A DNA stretch of 64,000 nt. It comes from Terriglobales bacterium. GTDB taxonomy: Bacteria > Acidobacteriota > Terriglobia > Terriglobales > Acidobacteriaceae. The translations under genes were made by a program, and so were the position numbers. The notes under the pieces were generated by a model, which saw nothing but the letters and a program-made list of their open reading frames with translations, had not been told where the DNA came from and did not search any database. Shown here piece by piece: positions 28,176-37,087 of this stretch. The stretch spans positions 1 through 64,000 of the forward strand of contig DATMXP010000043.1 in NCBI GenBank assembly GCA_035561515.1, given 5' to 3'. How positions within the stretch are numbered: the first letter of the stretch is position 1; the number at the start of each line of letters is the position of its first letter.

Positions 28176-28724
28176 ATGGGCCGAACGTTATCTGACGTGC
28201 TTCCGATTTTTGCGTGTGCTCACGAGTTTTCGTGGCCCCGGAAAATGTCTTCCGGAGACTACTACCAGGTGTGTCTGCGGTGCGGCGCAGAATACGGCTA
28301 TGACTGGAACACAATGCGACGGACTGACAAGGTTCGCGGGACCGCGGTGCAGAACCGTGGCTCGATGAACCGTGCTGCAGGATGGAAGCCTCGCGCCCGC
28401 CGAATCCACATTGAGACCCCGATCCTCTACCGCAGTTCAGTGGAAGAAGCCTGGACGGAGGGCACAATCCGCAACGTCAGCCAGTCTGGCGTGTACTTCG
28501 TGACTGACTCTCCGATGCCGACGGCCACCGAATTGGAAGTCATCTTCACGATGCCGCAGGAAATCGCGGGCCAGAGTGAGGCCAAGGTCTTCTGCCGGGT
28601 CGAGATCATCCGGCGTAGCGGCGGCAAGGATGCGAAGCACCCGAACGGGATCGCCATCGAGATTCTGACCTGCGAATACCTCCACGAGCGGCGGCAGCCG
28701 AGAATGGCCGAAGCGCACGTCTAA
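28176..28724 (+). CDS. PilZ domain protein with N-terminal Cys/His segment
   Basis: 182 residues. Residues ~70-170 form a PilZ domain: the RRxxR-like KPRARRIHIETPILYR and the NVSQSGVYFVT counterpart of the D/NxSxxG loop, which together bind cyclic di-GMP. The N-terminal 50 residues contain CAHEFSWPRK and YQVCLRCGAEYGYDW, a Cys/His-rich patch (C, H, CxxC) likely to bind zinc. It probably senses c-di-GMP made by GGDEF proteins. The start at 28176 is uncertain, but it must lie upstream of the Cys/His patch. Confidence 0.85.
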   Translation: MGRTLSDVLPIFACAHEFSWPRKMSSGDYYQVCLRCGAEYGYDWNTMRRTDKVRGTAVQNRGSMNRAAGWKPRARRIHIETPILYRSSVEEAWTEGTIRNVSQSGVYFVTDSPMPTATELEVIFTMPQEIAGQSEAKVFCRVEIIRRSGGKDAKHPNGIAIEILTCEYLHERRQPRMAEAHV

Positions 28725-28746
28725 TTTCTGAGCATTTCAAGCTTCC

Positions 28747-28773
28747 AAAGCCCCGGATACTCCGGGGCTTTTC
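28747..28773 (+). terminator. Intrinsic terminator after PilZ gene
   Basis: AAAGCCCCGG / CCGGGGCTTT, a perfect 10-bp stem with a five-base loop, followed by TTCC. It lies 20 bases after the stop. Confidence 0.85.
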
Positions 28774-28832
28774 CTATTCTAAGCAATTTGTTTTCATCAT
28801 GTTAATGAGGCATGGGAAACTCAACCCCTGTA

Positions 28833-28862
28833 CTTGACAATAATACACTCATATTTTATGCT
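28833..28862 (+). promoter_or_regulatory. hsp20-clpB promoter with HAIR-like HspR operator
   Basis: TTGACA (28834-28839), 17-base spacer, TATGCT (28857-28862) form a sigma70-type promoter. Overlapping it, CTTGACA-N7-ACTCATA (28833-28853) matches the HspR-associated inverted repeat CTTGAGT-N7-ACTCAAG at 10 of 14 arm positions. The dnaK promoter has the same arrangement, so HspR repression by covering the -35 box is likely. Confidence 0.7.
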
Positions 28863-28941
28863 TCTTATGTATTTAGATATGCATCTAACCCGAGTGGTTA
28901 GGCGAAAACTTAATTAAGAAGATTCAGGAGGATTTAGAACC

Positions 28942-29430
28942 ATGTCTTCGATGATCACTCGTTGGGATCCCTTCCGTGAGCTGGCCCAGCTACAGGACCG
29001 CGTAAACCGCTTGTTCCAGGAAACTGGCGTGGGTGGACGTGAAGAGGGTATTTCCACAGCTTCTTTTGTTCCCCCGGTGGACATCTATGAGACTGAGCAG
29101 AACATCGTGCTGAAGATGGAAGTCCCGGGCGTGGAACAAAAGGACCTCGACATCCGGATCGAAAACAACACGATTACTGTTCGCGGCGAACGCAAGTTCG
29201 AAAAGGAAGTGAAGGAAGAGAACTTCCATCGCGTAGAACGGCGCTATGGATCATTCCAGCGCAGCTTCAGCCTGCCGAACACGGTGAACACTGAACAGGT
29301 TTCGGCCGATTACGACAATGGCGTACTGAAGATCACGCTGGCCAAGCGTGCAGAAGCAAAGCCGAAGCAGATCAAGGTAAATGTCGGAGGCGGACAGAAG
29401 ACCATCGAGTCCAAGGGCCAGGCGGCCTAA
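28942..29430 (+). CDS. Hsp20/alpha-crystallin small heat shock protein
   Basis: 162 residues starting MSSMITRWDPFRELAQLQD. The alpha-crystallin domain spans ~42-140, with PPVDIYETEQNIVLKMEVPG, NNTITVRGERK, FHRVERRYGSFQRSFSLP and the closing YDNGVLKITLAK. It is an ATP-independent holdase that binds unfolding proteins for later rescue by DnaK/ClpB. The ribosome binding site AGGAGG lies nine bases before the ATG. It precedes clpB by 90 bases and shares its HspR-type promoter. Confidence 0.95.
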   Translation: MSSMITRWDPFRELAQLQDRVNRLFQETGVGGREEGISTASFVPPVDIYETEQNIVLKMEVPGVEQKDLDIRIENNTITVRGERKFEKEVKEENFHRVERRYGSFQRSFSLPNTVNTEQVSADYDNGVLKITLAKRAEAKPKQIKVNVGGGQKTIESKGQAA

Positions 29431-29451
29431 GTGCTGTCTCTGGGAAACGGT

Positions 29452-29485
29452 GGGGAGCGGCGAGGGCTGCTCCCCTTGTTCTTTT
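29452..29485 (+). terminator. Attenuating hairpin between hsp20 and clpB
   Basis: GGGGAGC (29452-29458) pairs with GCTCCCC (29469-29475), followed by TTGTTCTTTT. It is a moderate intrinsic terminator placed inside the apparent operon, likely giving more hsp20 than clpB mRNA. Confidence 0.6.
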
Positions 29486-29520
29486 CACGCATTGATACCG
29501 AGTTATTGAGAGAAAACTGA

Positions 29521-32178
<2,658 letters not shown>

Positions 32179-32194
32179 CACTTACCGTTCATGC

Positions 32195-32225
32195 GAGCCC
32201 AGCCTATTCGGCTGGGCTCTTTCTT
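32195..32225 (+). terminator. Intrinsic terminator after clpB
   Basis: GAGCCCAGCC / GGCTGGGCTC, a perfect 10-bp stem with a TATTC loop, followed by TTTCTTTG. Confidence 0.85.
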
Positions 32226-32233
32226 TGAGCAGA

Positions 32234-32995
32234 TCAGTCCTTATGGGTGGTGATGTAGTACTGGTTACCCCAACCGTCGCGAACGGTTCCGCTTCTGCCG
32301 AAGGGCAGATCGGCCGGTTCAGAAAGCGAGACGGCTTCTCCGGCTACAGCACGCCGGTACCAGGCGTCGGCATTGTCCACATACAGAAGAAAGGCGGCAG
32401 GTAAATGCTGCCACGGACCGTGCGCTTCGCTAACTTCAATGACGGAGTCGGTGAGGCGGACTTTAGCATGGATGATGCGATTCCCTTCTTCAGGAACGAC
32501 TTCCACTTCATAAGGATCGGCGTCGAATGCTCTCTGTAGAAAACGGATGAACTCCTCGGCACCAGTGATGTGCAAATATGGCGTGATGGTTCCCAGGCCG
32601 GGACGGATGTAATTTCCTCCCTTATAGGTAGCGAGGTACCACTCGTTCCCCCAAGCATCTTTTAGCGCTGAGTCGCGGTCTCCGTACTCCTGGTCCGTCG
32701 GAGGCATCACTTCCGTTGCTCCGGCTGCAACAGCACGCTCATATGCGAGGTCTACGTTTGGCACATACATATGGAGTGCGGTTGGGCGCGGCTCCCCTTT
32801 CCACTCGCGCCCACCGCCGATCATCAGCATCGAGTCACCAACGCTGACTTCCAGGTGATATCCGCCCCCGCTGCCGATTCCCCGATAGGTCTCGCGTGCT
32901 TCGAAGGCTTTCTGGAGGAATTCCGACATTGCGGGCGGGTCAGAGTTGATGATGTAGGGAGTAAGTGTACGAAATCCGGGGCGAGCAGCACACAT
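32234..32995 (-). CDS. Tandem VOC (glyoxalase/PhnB-like) protein
   Basis: 253 residues made of two vicinal-oxygen-chelate units. Unit 1: TLTPYIINSDPPAMSEFLQK, HMYVPNVDLAYERAVAAGA, DRDSALKDAWGNEWYLAT. Unit 2: TITPYLHITGAEEFIRFLQR, FLLYVDNADAWYRRAVAG, RSGTVRDGWGNQYYITTH. Both keep the PhnB-like DxxGN(E/Q)W/Y ending. Typical metal ligands are only partly present. The function could be a dioxygenase-like or glyoxalase-like activity or antibiotic binding; not decidable. Convergent with clpB. Confidence 0.85.
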   Translation of the reverse strand: MCAARPGFRTLTPYIINSDPPAMSEFLQKAFEARETYRGIGSGGGYHLEVSVGDSMLMIGGGREWKGEPRPTALHMYVPNVDLAYERAVAAGATEVMPPTDQEYGDRDSALKDAWGNEWYLATYKGGNYIRPGLGTITPYLHITGAEEFIRFLQRAFDADPYEVEVVPEEGNRIIHAKVRLTDSVIEVSEAHGPWQHLPAAFLLYVDNADAWYRRAVAGEAVSLSEPADLPFGRSGTVRDGWGNQYYITTHKD

Positions 32996-33112
32996 CGGAG
33001 ACGATCCTCCTGATCAGGAATTCACTATCGAGTACTTTACGACAAAATCCGCCAAACGTTCGCGAGAGGGACATCACCGCACACGGGCAAGCCATCTGAC
33101 TCTCGTCACAAG

Positions 33113-33137
33113 CATCATGAATAACATGATGGAGGAG
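33113..33137 (+). promoter_or_regulatory. Perfect inverted repeat touching the ribosome binding site
   Basis: CATCATG (33113-33119), AATAA, CATGATG (33125-33131), immediately followed by and overlapping GGAGGAG (33131-33137), the ribosome binding site of the Gly/Ser-rich protein gene (ATG at 33146). It could be a dimeric regulator site or an mRNA hairpin that masks translation start. Confidence 0.45.
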
Positions 33138-33145
33138 AACTAAGG

Positions 33146-33655
33146 ATGCGCAAGATTTTGTTAGTGTTAGCTCTCTGCCTTGGCGTCAGCATGTTTCTGA
33201 TGGCGCAGGGTGGAGGTTCGGGTGGCGGTTCAGGGTCAGGTGGCACAGGCACGGGCTCTGGGTCTTCGACAGGCGCTACTACGGGTAGCGACCAGACCGG
33301 GAGCCAGAGCACTGGAACTTCGTCTACGGGTACCGGTGGCTCGACTTCCTCAGGCGCACAAACGGACTCTCAGTCGGGCACGGGCGGGATGAGCGGCTCC
33401 GCGGCCGGCCAGAGCGGGACCTCAGGTACAACGGGCTCGCAGGCTGACCAGAGCGGCACGAGCGGTAACGTGGGCGGCAGCCCTGACAGCGGAAGCACCA
33501 CCGGAACTAGCGCGAGCACGTCTTCAGGCAATACGGCTCCAGCAGGTCAGGGAACGGATCAACAAGGCAGCGATAAGGGCGGGGGAGAAATCGCCCTGGC
33601 TACCATGGCAGCTCTCGGACTCGGTACCAGCTTGATCCGTCGCTACCGGAAGTAA
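33146..33655 (+). CDS. Secreted Gly/Ser/Thr-rich protein with PEP-CTERM-like sorting tail
   Basis: 169 residues. A signal peptide (KILLVLALCLGVSMFLMAQ) is followed by ~120 residues of almost pure Gly, Ser, Thr, Gln and Asp, without Cys or a folded-domain pattern. The last 25 residues (145-169) are GGGE, a short hydrophobic stretch IALATMAALGLGTSLI and the basic tail RRYRK. That is the tripartite layout of PEP-CTERM/GlyGly-CTERM sorting signals, with GGGE in place of PEP. The next gene, 13 bases on, is an exosortase-like protein, its likely processing enzyme. It probably becomes a surface or exopolysaccharide-linked, possibly O-glycosylated protein. Sorting is inferred, not shown. Confidence 0.8.
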   Translation: MRKILLVLALCLGVSMFLMAQGGGSGGGSGSGGTGTGSGSSTGATTGSDQTGSQSTGTSSTGTGGSTSSGAQTDSQSGTGGMSGSAAGQSGTSGTTGSQADQSGTSGNVGGSPDSGSTTGTSASTSSGNTAPAGQGTDQQGSDKGGGEIALATMAALGLGTSLIRRYRK

Positions 33656-33668
33656 CACTCTCTCGCTG

Positions 33669-34208
33669 ATGTCTTCAACAACGGTAAACCCTGCATGGCT
33701 CGGCGGTCGATGGCGTGACCGCCGGGCCACACTCATTGTTGCGCGCTTTGTGCTCGCGGCGCTTGCGGTCGGAGTGTGCTATAGCTTCGAATGGCATTGG
33801 CTCCGTCAATTAACTATGGAGCTGAACCTCCGTTTGGACGCGCTCCTTGGAGTAACGCTGCAACGCGTCTCCGAAACAACAGTGATGTGGCAGGGCGGTT
33901 TCTACCACTACGTGATCGCGTGTACGTTCGCCGACGCGTGGTGCGCGTCTATACCTCTTACCTGGAACCAGCGAGCCACGCTTCGTTCCAACCTTCTCTT
34001 CCTTGCCGGATTCACATTGGTGCTCTTCGCGGTCAACATCGTGCGTCTCAGCCTCTCGGATGTACTGGTGGCACGCGGACTTTCGTGGAACATGGGGCAC
34101 AACGTGGTAAGCGGGATCTCCTATTTTCTGCTCTGGAAATTCGTGTGGTGGCGGCTAATGGAATTTGTGAGACCTGCTGCGGCTGAATCGGAAGCTCAGA
34201 CGGTATAG
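33669..34208 (+). CDS. Exosortase/archaeosortase-like membrane transpeptidase
   Basis: 179 residues with about four or five hydrophobic helices. The exosortase catalytic pattern is present: Cys85 in VIACTFADA, Arg126 in AVNIVRLSL (41 residues later, the same distance as Cys173-Arg214 in haloarchaeal ArtA), and His144 in WNMGHNVVSG, followed by a last helix ending in a basic residue. Exosortases cut the CTERM tail in the membrane and attach or release the substrate. It is shorter than EpsH-type XrtA, like the single-substrate subfamilies. It lies in an operon with the tailed protein. The rhomboid GxSG motif is absent, so it is not a rhombosortase. The specific subfamily is unknown. Confidence 0.72.
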   Translation: MSSTTVNPAWLGGRWRDRRATLIVARFVLAALAVGVCYSFEWHWLRQLTMELNLRLDALLGVTLQRVSETTVMWQGGFYHYVIACTFADAWCASIPLTWNQRATLRSNLLFLAGFTLVLFAVNIVRLSLSDVLVARGLSWNMGHNVVSGISYFLLWKFVWWRLMEFVRPAAAESEAQTV

Positions 34209-34211
34209 CAG

Positions 34212-34613
34212 CTATTTTCGGTCCTTGTTGTTCGGCGGGGTGGGTGGAACACTGACACGGCGAATCGGGATGATGGCGCCCTGAGCTGGGTTTGGCTGGT
34301 GAATGCGCGCCATCATTTCCTGTTGCAGGCTCCGCATGAATTCCTTCATTTCCTTTTGCATCTGGTCCATGCGTTCCCGCATTTGCAGGATGATGGCGAT
34401 ACCGGAAATGTTCACGCCGAGGTCACGGGCGAGGGTGAGGATGAACTCCAGACGCTCGAGATCTTCGTCAGTGTAAAGGCGGGTGTTCCCTTCCGTACGG
34501 GATGGCTTCAGCAAGCCCTCACGTTCGTAGAGCCGAAGGGTCTGCGGATGAATTTCGTACATCTCCGCGACGGAGGAGATCATGTAAGCGCCTTTGGATT
34601 TACGTTTAGCCAT
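34212..34613 (-). CDS. hspR: HspR, MerR-family heat shock repressor
   Basis: 133 residues: the MerR winged helix (ISSVAEMYEIHPQTLRLYER, EGLLKPSRTEGNTRLY) followed by LERLEFILTLARDLGVNISG, the HspR-specific helix, then a coiled coil (LQMRERMDQMQKEMKEFM) and a Pro-rich basic tail. HspR binds HAIR operators together with DnaK as co-repressor and represses dnaK and clpB operons, as known in actinobacteria and some proteobacteria. Matching HAIR sites lie before dnaK and hsp20. It is downstream of dnaK-dnaJ on the same strand, so it is probably autoregulated. Convergent with the exosortase-like gene. Confidence 0.93.
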   Translation of the reverse strand: MAKRKSKGAYMISSVAEMYEIHPQTLRLYEREGLLKPSRTEGNTRLYTDEDLERLEFILTLARDLGVNISGIAIILQMRERMDQMQKEMKEFMRSLQQEMMARIHQPNPAQGAIIPIRRVSVPPTPPNNKDRK

Positions 34614-34624
34614 GCAACAGGGTC

Positions 34625-35065
34625 CTATCTCTTGCGATCAAGCTGAATGGTCACTCCACGAGTTTTCAGCACTTGGTACTCAATTTCGCCTGCAGCATAC
34701 GTCACACCCAGAGTTCGAGGACCGATCCAGTTTGCTTCGATGGGGCCTGATGCGTTTACCAGTGTCAGCACCTCAAATCCGTCCTTAACTCCGTCCACTT
34801 TCGCATTGCTCAATACAACGTGGACGCGGTCCGCAGCTGCCGCTCCACATTCGGTTCTAAACAGAGTTGCCTTCGCGGTCGAGTCGGCATTGGTGGTGGT
34901 GTGATCGACTGTGATATCGCAGAAACCTCTAGTAAAGCGGTCAACCAAGAAATTTCCGCCTAAGTACACCAGCGCAAGCAATCCGAATACGGCTAGACCG
35001 TTCCAGGCCCACGAAATGTAGCGCGGCCTAAAACTGACAATACGCTGTTCCTCGACAGAGGTCAT
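34625..35065 (-). CDS. Single-pass membrane protein, unknown
   Basis: 146 residues. A cytoplasmic N-terminus (VEEQRIVSFRPRYISWAW) is followed by one helix (NGLAVFGLLALVYLGGNFL) and an exported ~110-residue beta-rich domain with two Cys (GFCDITVDH and FRTECGAAA) that could form a disulphide. No family was recognised. It sits between a GNAT gene and hspR, 11-12 bases from each, so it is probably part of the heat-shock unit. A link to envelope stress is speculation. Confidence 0.7.
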   Translation of the reverse strand: MTSVEEQRIVSFRPRYISWAWNGLAVFGLLALVYLGGNFLVDRFTRGFCDITVDHTTTNADSTAKATLFRTECGAAAADRVHVVLSNAKVDGVKDGFEVLTLVNASGPIEANWIGPRTLGVTYAAGEIEYQVLKTRGVTIQLDRKR

Positions 35066-35077
35066 ACTTCTCAGTCC

Positions 35078-35584
35078 TCACCTTGCGGAGATACTCCACA
35101 CATCATGCAACAACCCTTTCCACATGATCTGCCGCGTTTTGCGCAACCCATTTTTCTCCGCCACACGCGCAGACGCAACGTTTTCCGGACGGATGAGCGA
35201 AATCACATGATCCACTCCGGCATTCGCCAGGGCCCAATCGAGGCACGCTTTCGCAGCTTCGGTTGCATACCCACGGTTCCAGTGCGAACGATGGAAGTGG
35301 TACCCGACTTCCAATTCCGGCCCGGTTTCCAGGTCCTGCCAGACCATGCCGCAGTCACCGATGAACTCACCCGTTGACTTCAACTCCACGCCGAAGAGGC
35401 CATATCCATACTCCGCGTACCGGTCGGCATTTTTCGCAATCCATTCCTCCACAAACTCCCGCGAAAACGGCGCCGGATAGTGCAACATCGTCTTCGCGTC
35501 GCCCAGATATGCGTGCATCGAGTCGAGATCATCAGATCGCAGGTAGCGGAGTCTCAGCCGTTCGGTCTCAAGCACACAGGTCAT
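35078..35584 (-). CDS. GNAT family N-acetyltransferase (RimJ/RimL-like)
   Basis: 168 residues beginning CVLETERLRLRYLRSDDLDS, the usual RimJ/RimL start. It continues with ELEVGYHFHRSHWNRGYATE (the acetyl-CoA pyrophosphate loop Q/RxxGxG/A, here RGYATEA) and HVISLIRPENVASARVAEKN. It transfers acetyl groups from acetyl-CoA to an amine, often a protein N-terminus or small molecule; substrate unknown. It lies between dnaJ and the membrane protein gene inside the dnaK-hspR run. Confidence 0.88.
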   Translation of the reverse strand: MTCVLETERLRLRYLRSDDLDSMHAYLGDAKTMLHYPAPFSREFVEEWIAKNADRYAEYGYGLFGVELKSTGEFIGDCGMVWQDLETGPELEVGYHFHRSHWNRGYATEAAKACLDWALANAGVDHVISLIRPENVASARVAEKNGLRKTRQIMWKGLLHDVWSISAR

Positions 35585-35662
35585 TAGTTCTTAGTATTTG
35601 GTCGCTAGCCTTCACGTTAGACCCGCACCACTAAGTACTAACTACTAACGACTAAATACTAG
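35583..35662. repeat. TAGTACTTAGTAGTTAGTAT-type dispersed repeat, two inverted copies
   Basis: One copy runs TTAGTTCTTAGTATTTGGTC (35584-35603). A second lies on the minus strand at 35626-35662 as CTAGTATTTAGTCGTTAG plus TAGTTAGTACTTAG. The dnaJ stop codon lies inside the second copy. A third copy is at 36889-36920 just before dnaJ. AT-rich, non-coding, probably mobile or slippage-derived. Confidence 0.55.
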
Positions 35663-36885
35663 ATTTCCTTCCACAACTCCGCCCGCGGATCTTCCGGGTT
35701 CAACTTCGCCAGTTCGCGCAATATCTCCTTCGACCGCTCATCGTGCACATGCGGAACGGTGATCTTCACCTCCACGATCTCGTCTCCGCGATGGCCTTCC
35801 TTCGTTGCCGACGGGACACCTTTCTCCCGCAGACGCAGTTTCTGCCCGGACTGGGTTCCGGGAGGAATGCGCAGCAGTGCGCGGCCGTCGATCGTCGGGA
35901 CTTCCACCTTCGCGCCCAGCGCAGCTTCGGTCGGCGACACGGGAACGGTCAGGTAGATGTCATCGCCCTCGCGCCGGAACACCGGATGTGAACCCGTCCG
36001 AATGATGATGTAGAGATCGCCGGGAGCTCCGCCGCGCGGGCCGGCATTTCCGCGACCCGCCAGACGAATGCGCTGGCCGTCGCGGGTGCCCGCCTTGATT
36101 CGGACTGTAATCGGCTCGCTGCGATTGACCACCCCCTGACCACCGCAGACGGAACACAGCGTGCGCGATTTGCCACTTCCACCACAACGCGGACAAACGG
36201 TGTTGAACTTCATGCGTCCGCTCTGCTGCTGTATGTGGCCTGATCCTCCGCACTCCGGACAAACACCGGGTGCTTCCAGGTAGCCCTTGCCATGACAATT
36301 GCCGCAACTGGCCAACCGTGTAATGTTCAGGCGAAGCTCGTCGCCGCGGATCGCCTGCCAGAATCCGACGTTGACCTGGTACTCAAGGTCGGTGCCGGGC
36401 TCGGGGCCTTCCTGTTCCATGCCGAATCCGCCGCGCTGACCTCCACCGAAGATGCCGGAGAAGATGTCGCGGAAACCGCCGCCGGCGCGACCGGTCTGTT
36501 GCTGGGCACCAGCGCCACCACTGAAGATGTCAGAAAAATCGAACCCGCTGAAGTCGAACGGGACGCCTTGTCCTTGAGGACCGCCGCCAGGAGTGGGGCC
36601 GTATCCGCCCTGTTGCGCGCGCGCGTAGGCCTCTGCCGCGGCAGGATCGATCTGGTCGGAGTAGTACCCGAGCTGGTCGTAGAGCTTGCGCTTCTTCGGG
36701 TCGGAAAGGACGTCGTTCGCTTCCGATATTTGCTTGAACTTTTCTTCTGCTGCTTTATCGCCCGGGTTGACGTCGGGGTGATATTTGCGGGCAAGTTTGC
36801 GGAACGCCTTCCGAATGTCTTCGGCGGAGGCCGACTTCTTCACCCCGAGGGTGTTGTAGTAGTCCTTTTTGGTGGTTGCGGGCAT
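35659..36885 (-). CDS. dnaJ: Chaperone DnaJ (Hsp40)
   Basis: 408 residues: J domain (8-73) with HPD at 36-38, a Gly/Phe-rich linker (~90-150, repeated [13 protein letters not shown]), four zinc-finger motifs ([32 protein letters not shown]) and the C-terminal substrate domain ending [10 protein letters not shown]. It stimulates DnaK ATPase and delivers substrates. The linker is long for a type I DnaJ. It follows dnaK by ~200 bases with repeats between them; no grpE lies between or nearby. Confidence 0.96.
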   Translation of the reverse strand: MPATTKKDYYNTLGVKKSASAEDIRKAFRKLARKYHPDVNPGDKAAEEKFKQISEANDVLSDPKKRKLYDQLGYYSDQIDPAAAEAYARAQQGGYGPTPGGGPQGQGVPFDFSGFDFSDIFSGGAGAQQQTGRAGGGFRDIFSGIFGGGQRGGFGMEQEGPEPGTDLEYQVNVGFWQAIRGDELRLNITRLASCGNCHGKGYLEAPGVCPECGGSGHIQQQSGRMKFNTVCPRCGGSGKSRTLCSVCGGQGVVNRSEPITVRIKAGTRDGQRIRLAGRGNAGPRGGAPGDLYIIIRTGSHPVFRREGDDIYLTVPVSPTEAALGAKVEVPTIDGRALLRIPPGTQSGQKLRLREKGVPSATKEGHRGDEIVEVKITVPHVHDERSKEILRELAKLNPEDPRAELWKEI

Positions 36886-36888
36886 TCA

Positions 36889-36920
36889 GTAATTAGTACT
36901 TGGTAGTTAGTATTTAGTCC
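36889..36920. repeat. Copy of TAGTACTTAGTAGTTAGTAT-type repeat
   Basis: TAATTAGTACTTGGTAGTT followed by AGTATTTAGTCC, directly upstream of the dnaJ start. It matches the copies at 35583-35662. It replaces any obvious separate promoter for dnaJ. Confidence 0.5.
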
Positions 36921-36995
36921 TTCGCATCAACGATCTCAAGAAGAATGCGAACCACACGAACTGTATCGCCAATTCTCATCCACAAAAATGAGAGA

Positions 36996-37051
36996 GCCAC
37001 GGACGAACACGGAAAGTAACGGAGTGAATCCGTGTCCGTGACATCCGTGGC
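36996..37051. repeat. Large imperfect inverted repeat in the dnaK-dnaJ gap
   Basis: GCCACGGACGAACACGGA (36996-37013) pairs with TCCGTGTCCGTG plus CATCCGTGGC (37029-37051), with a small bulge. The words CACGGACGAACACGGA recall the other purine-rich repeats at 411 and 25851. It may act as a processing hairpin that lets dnaK exceed dnaJ expression. Confidence 0.55.
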
Positions 37052-37087
37052 GCGTTCAAAACAGCGCGAGCGAGACGCTGGCACTAC

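Noticed and set aside
33669-34208. Rhombosortase instead of exosortase
   Set aside because: The substrate tail with GGG resembles GlyGly-CTERM, but the enzyme lacks the rhomboid GxSG motif; it has the Cys/Arg/His set of exosortases.
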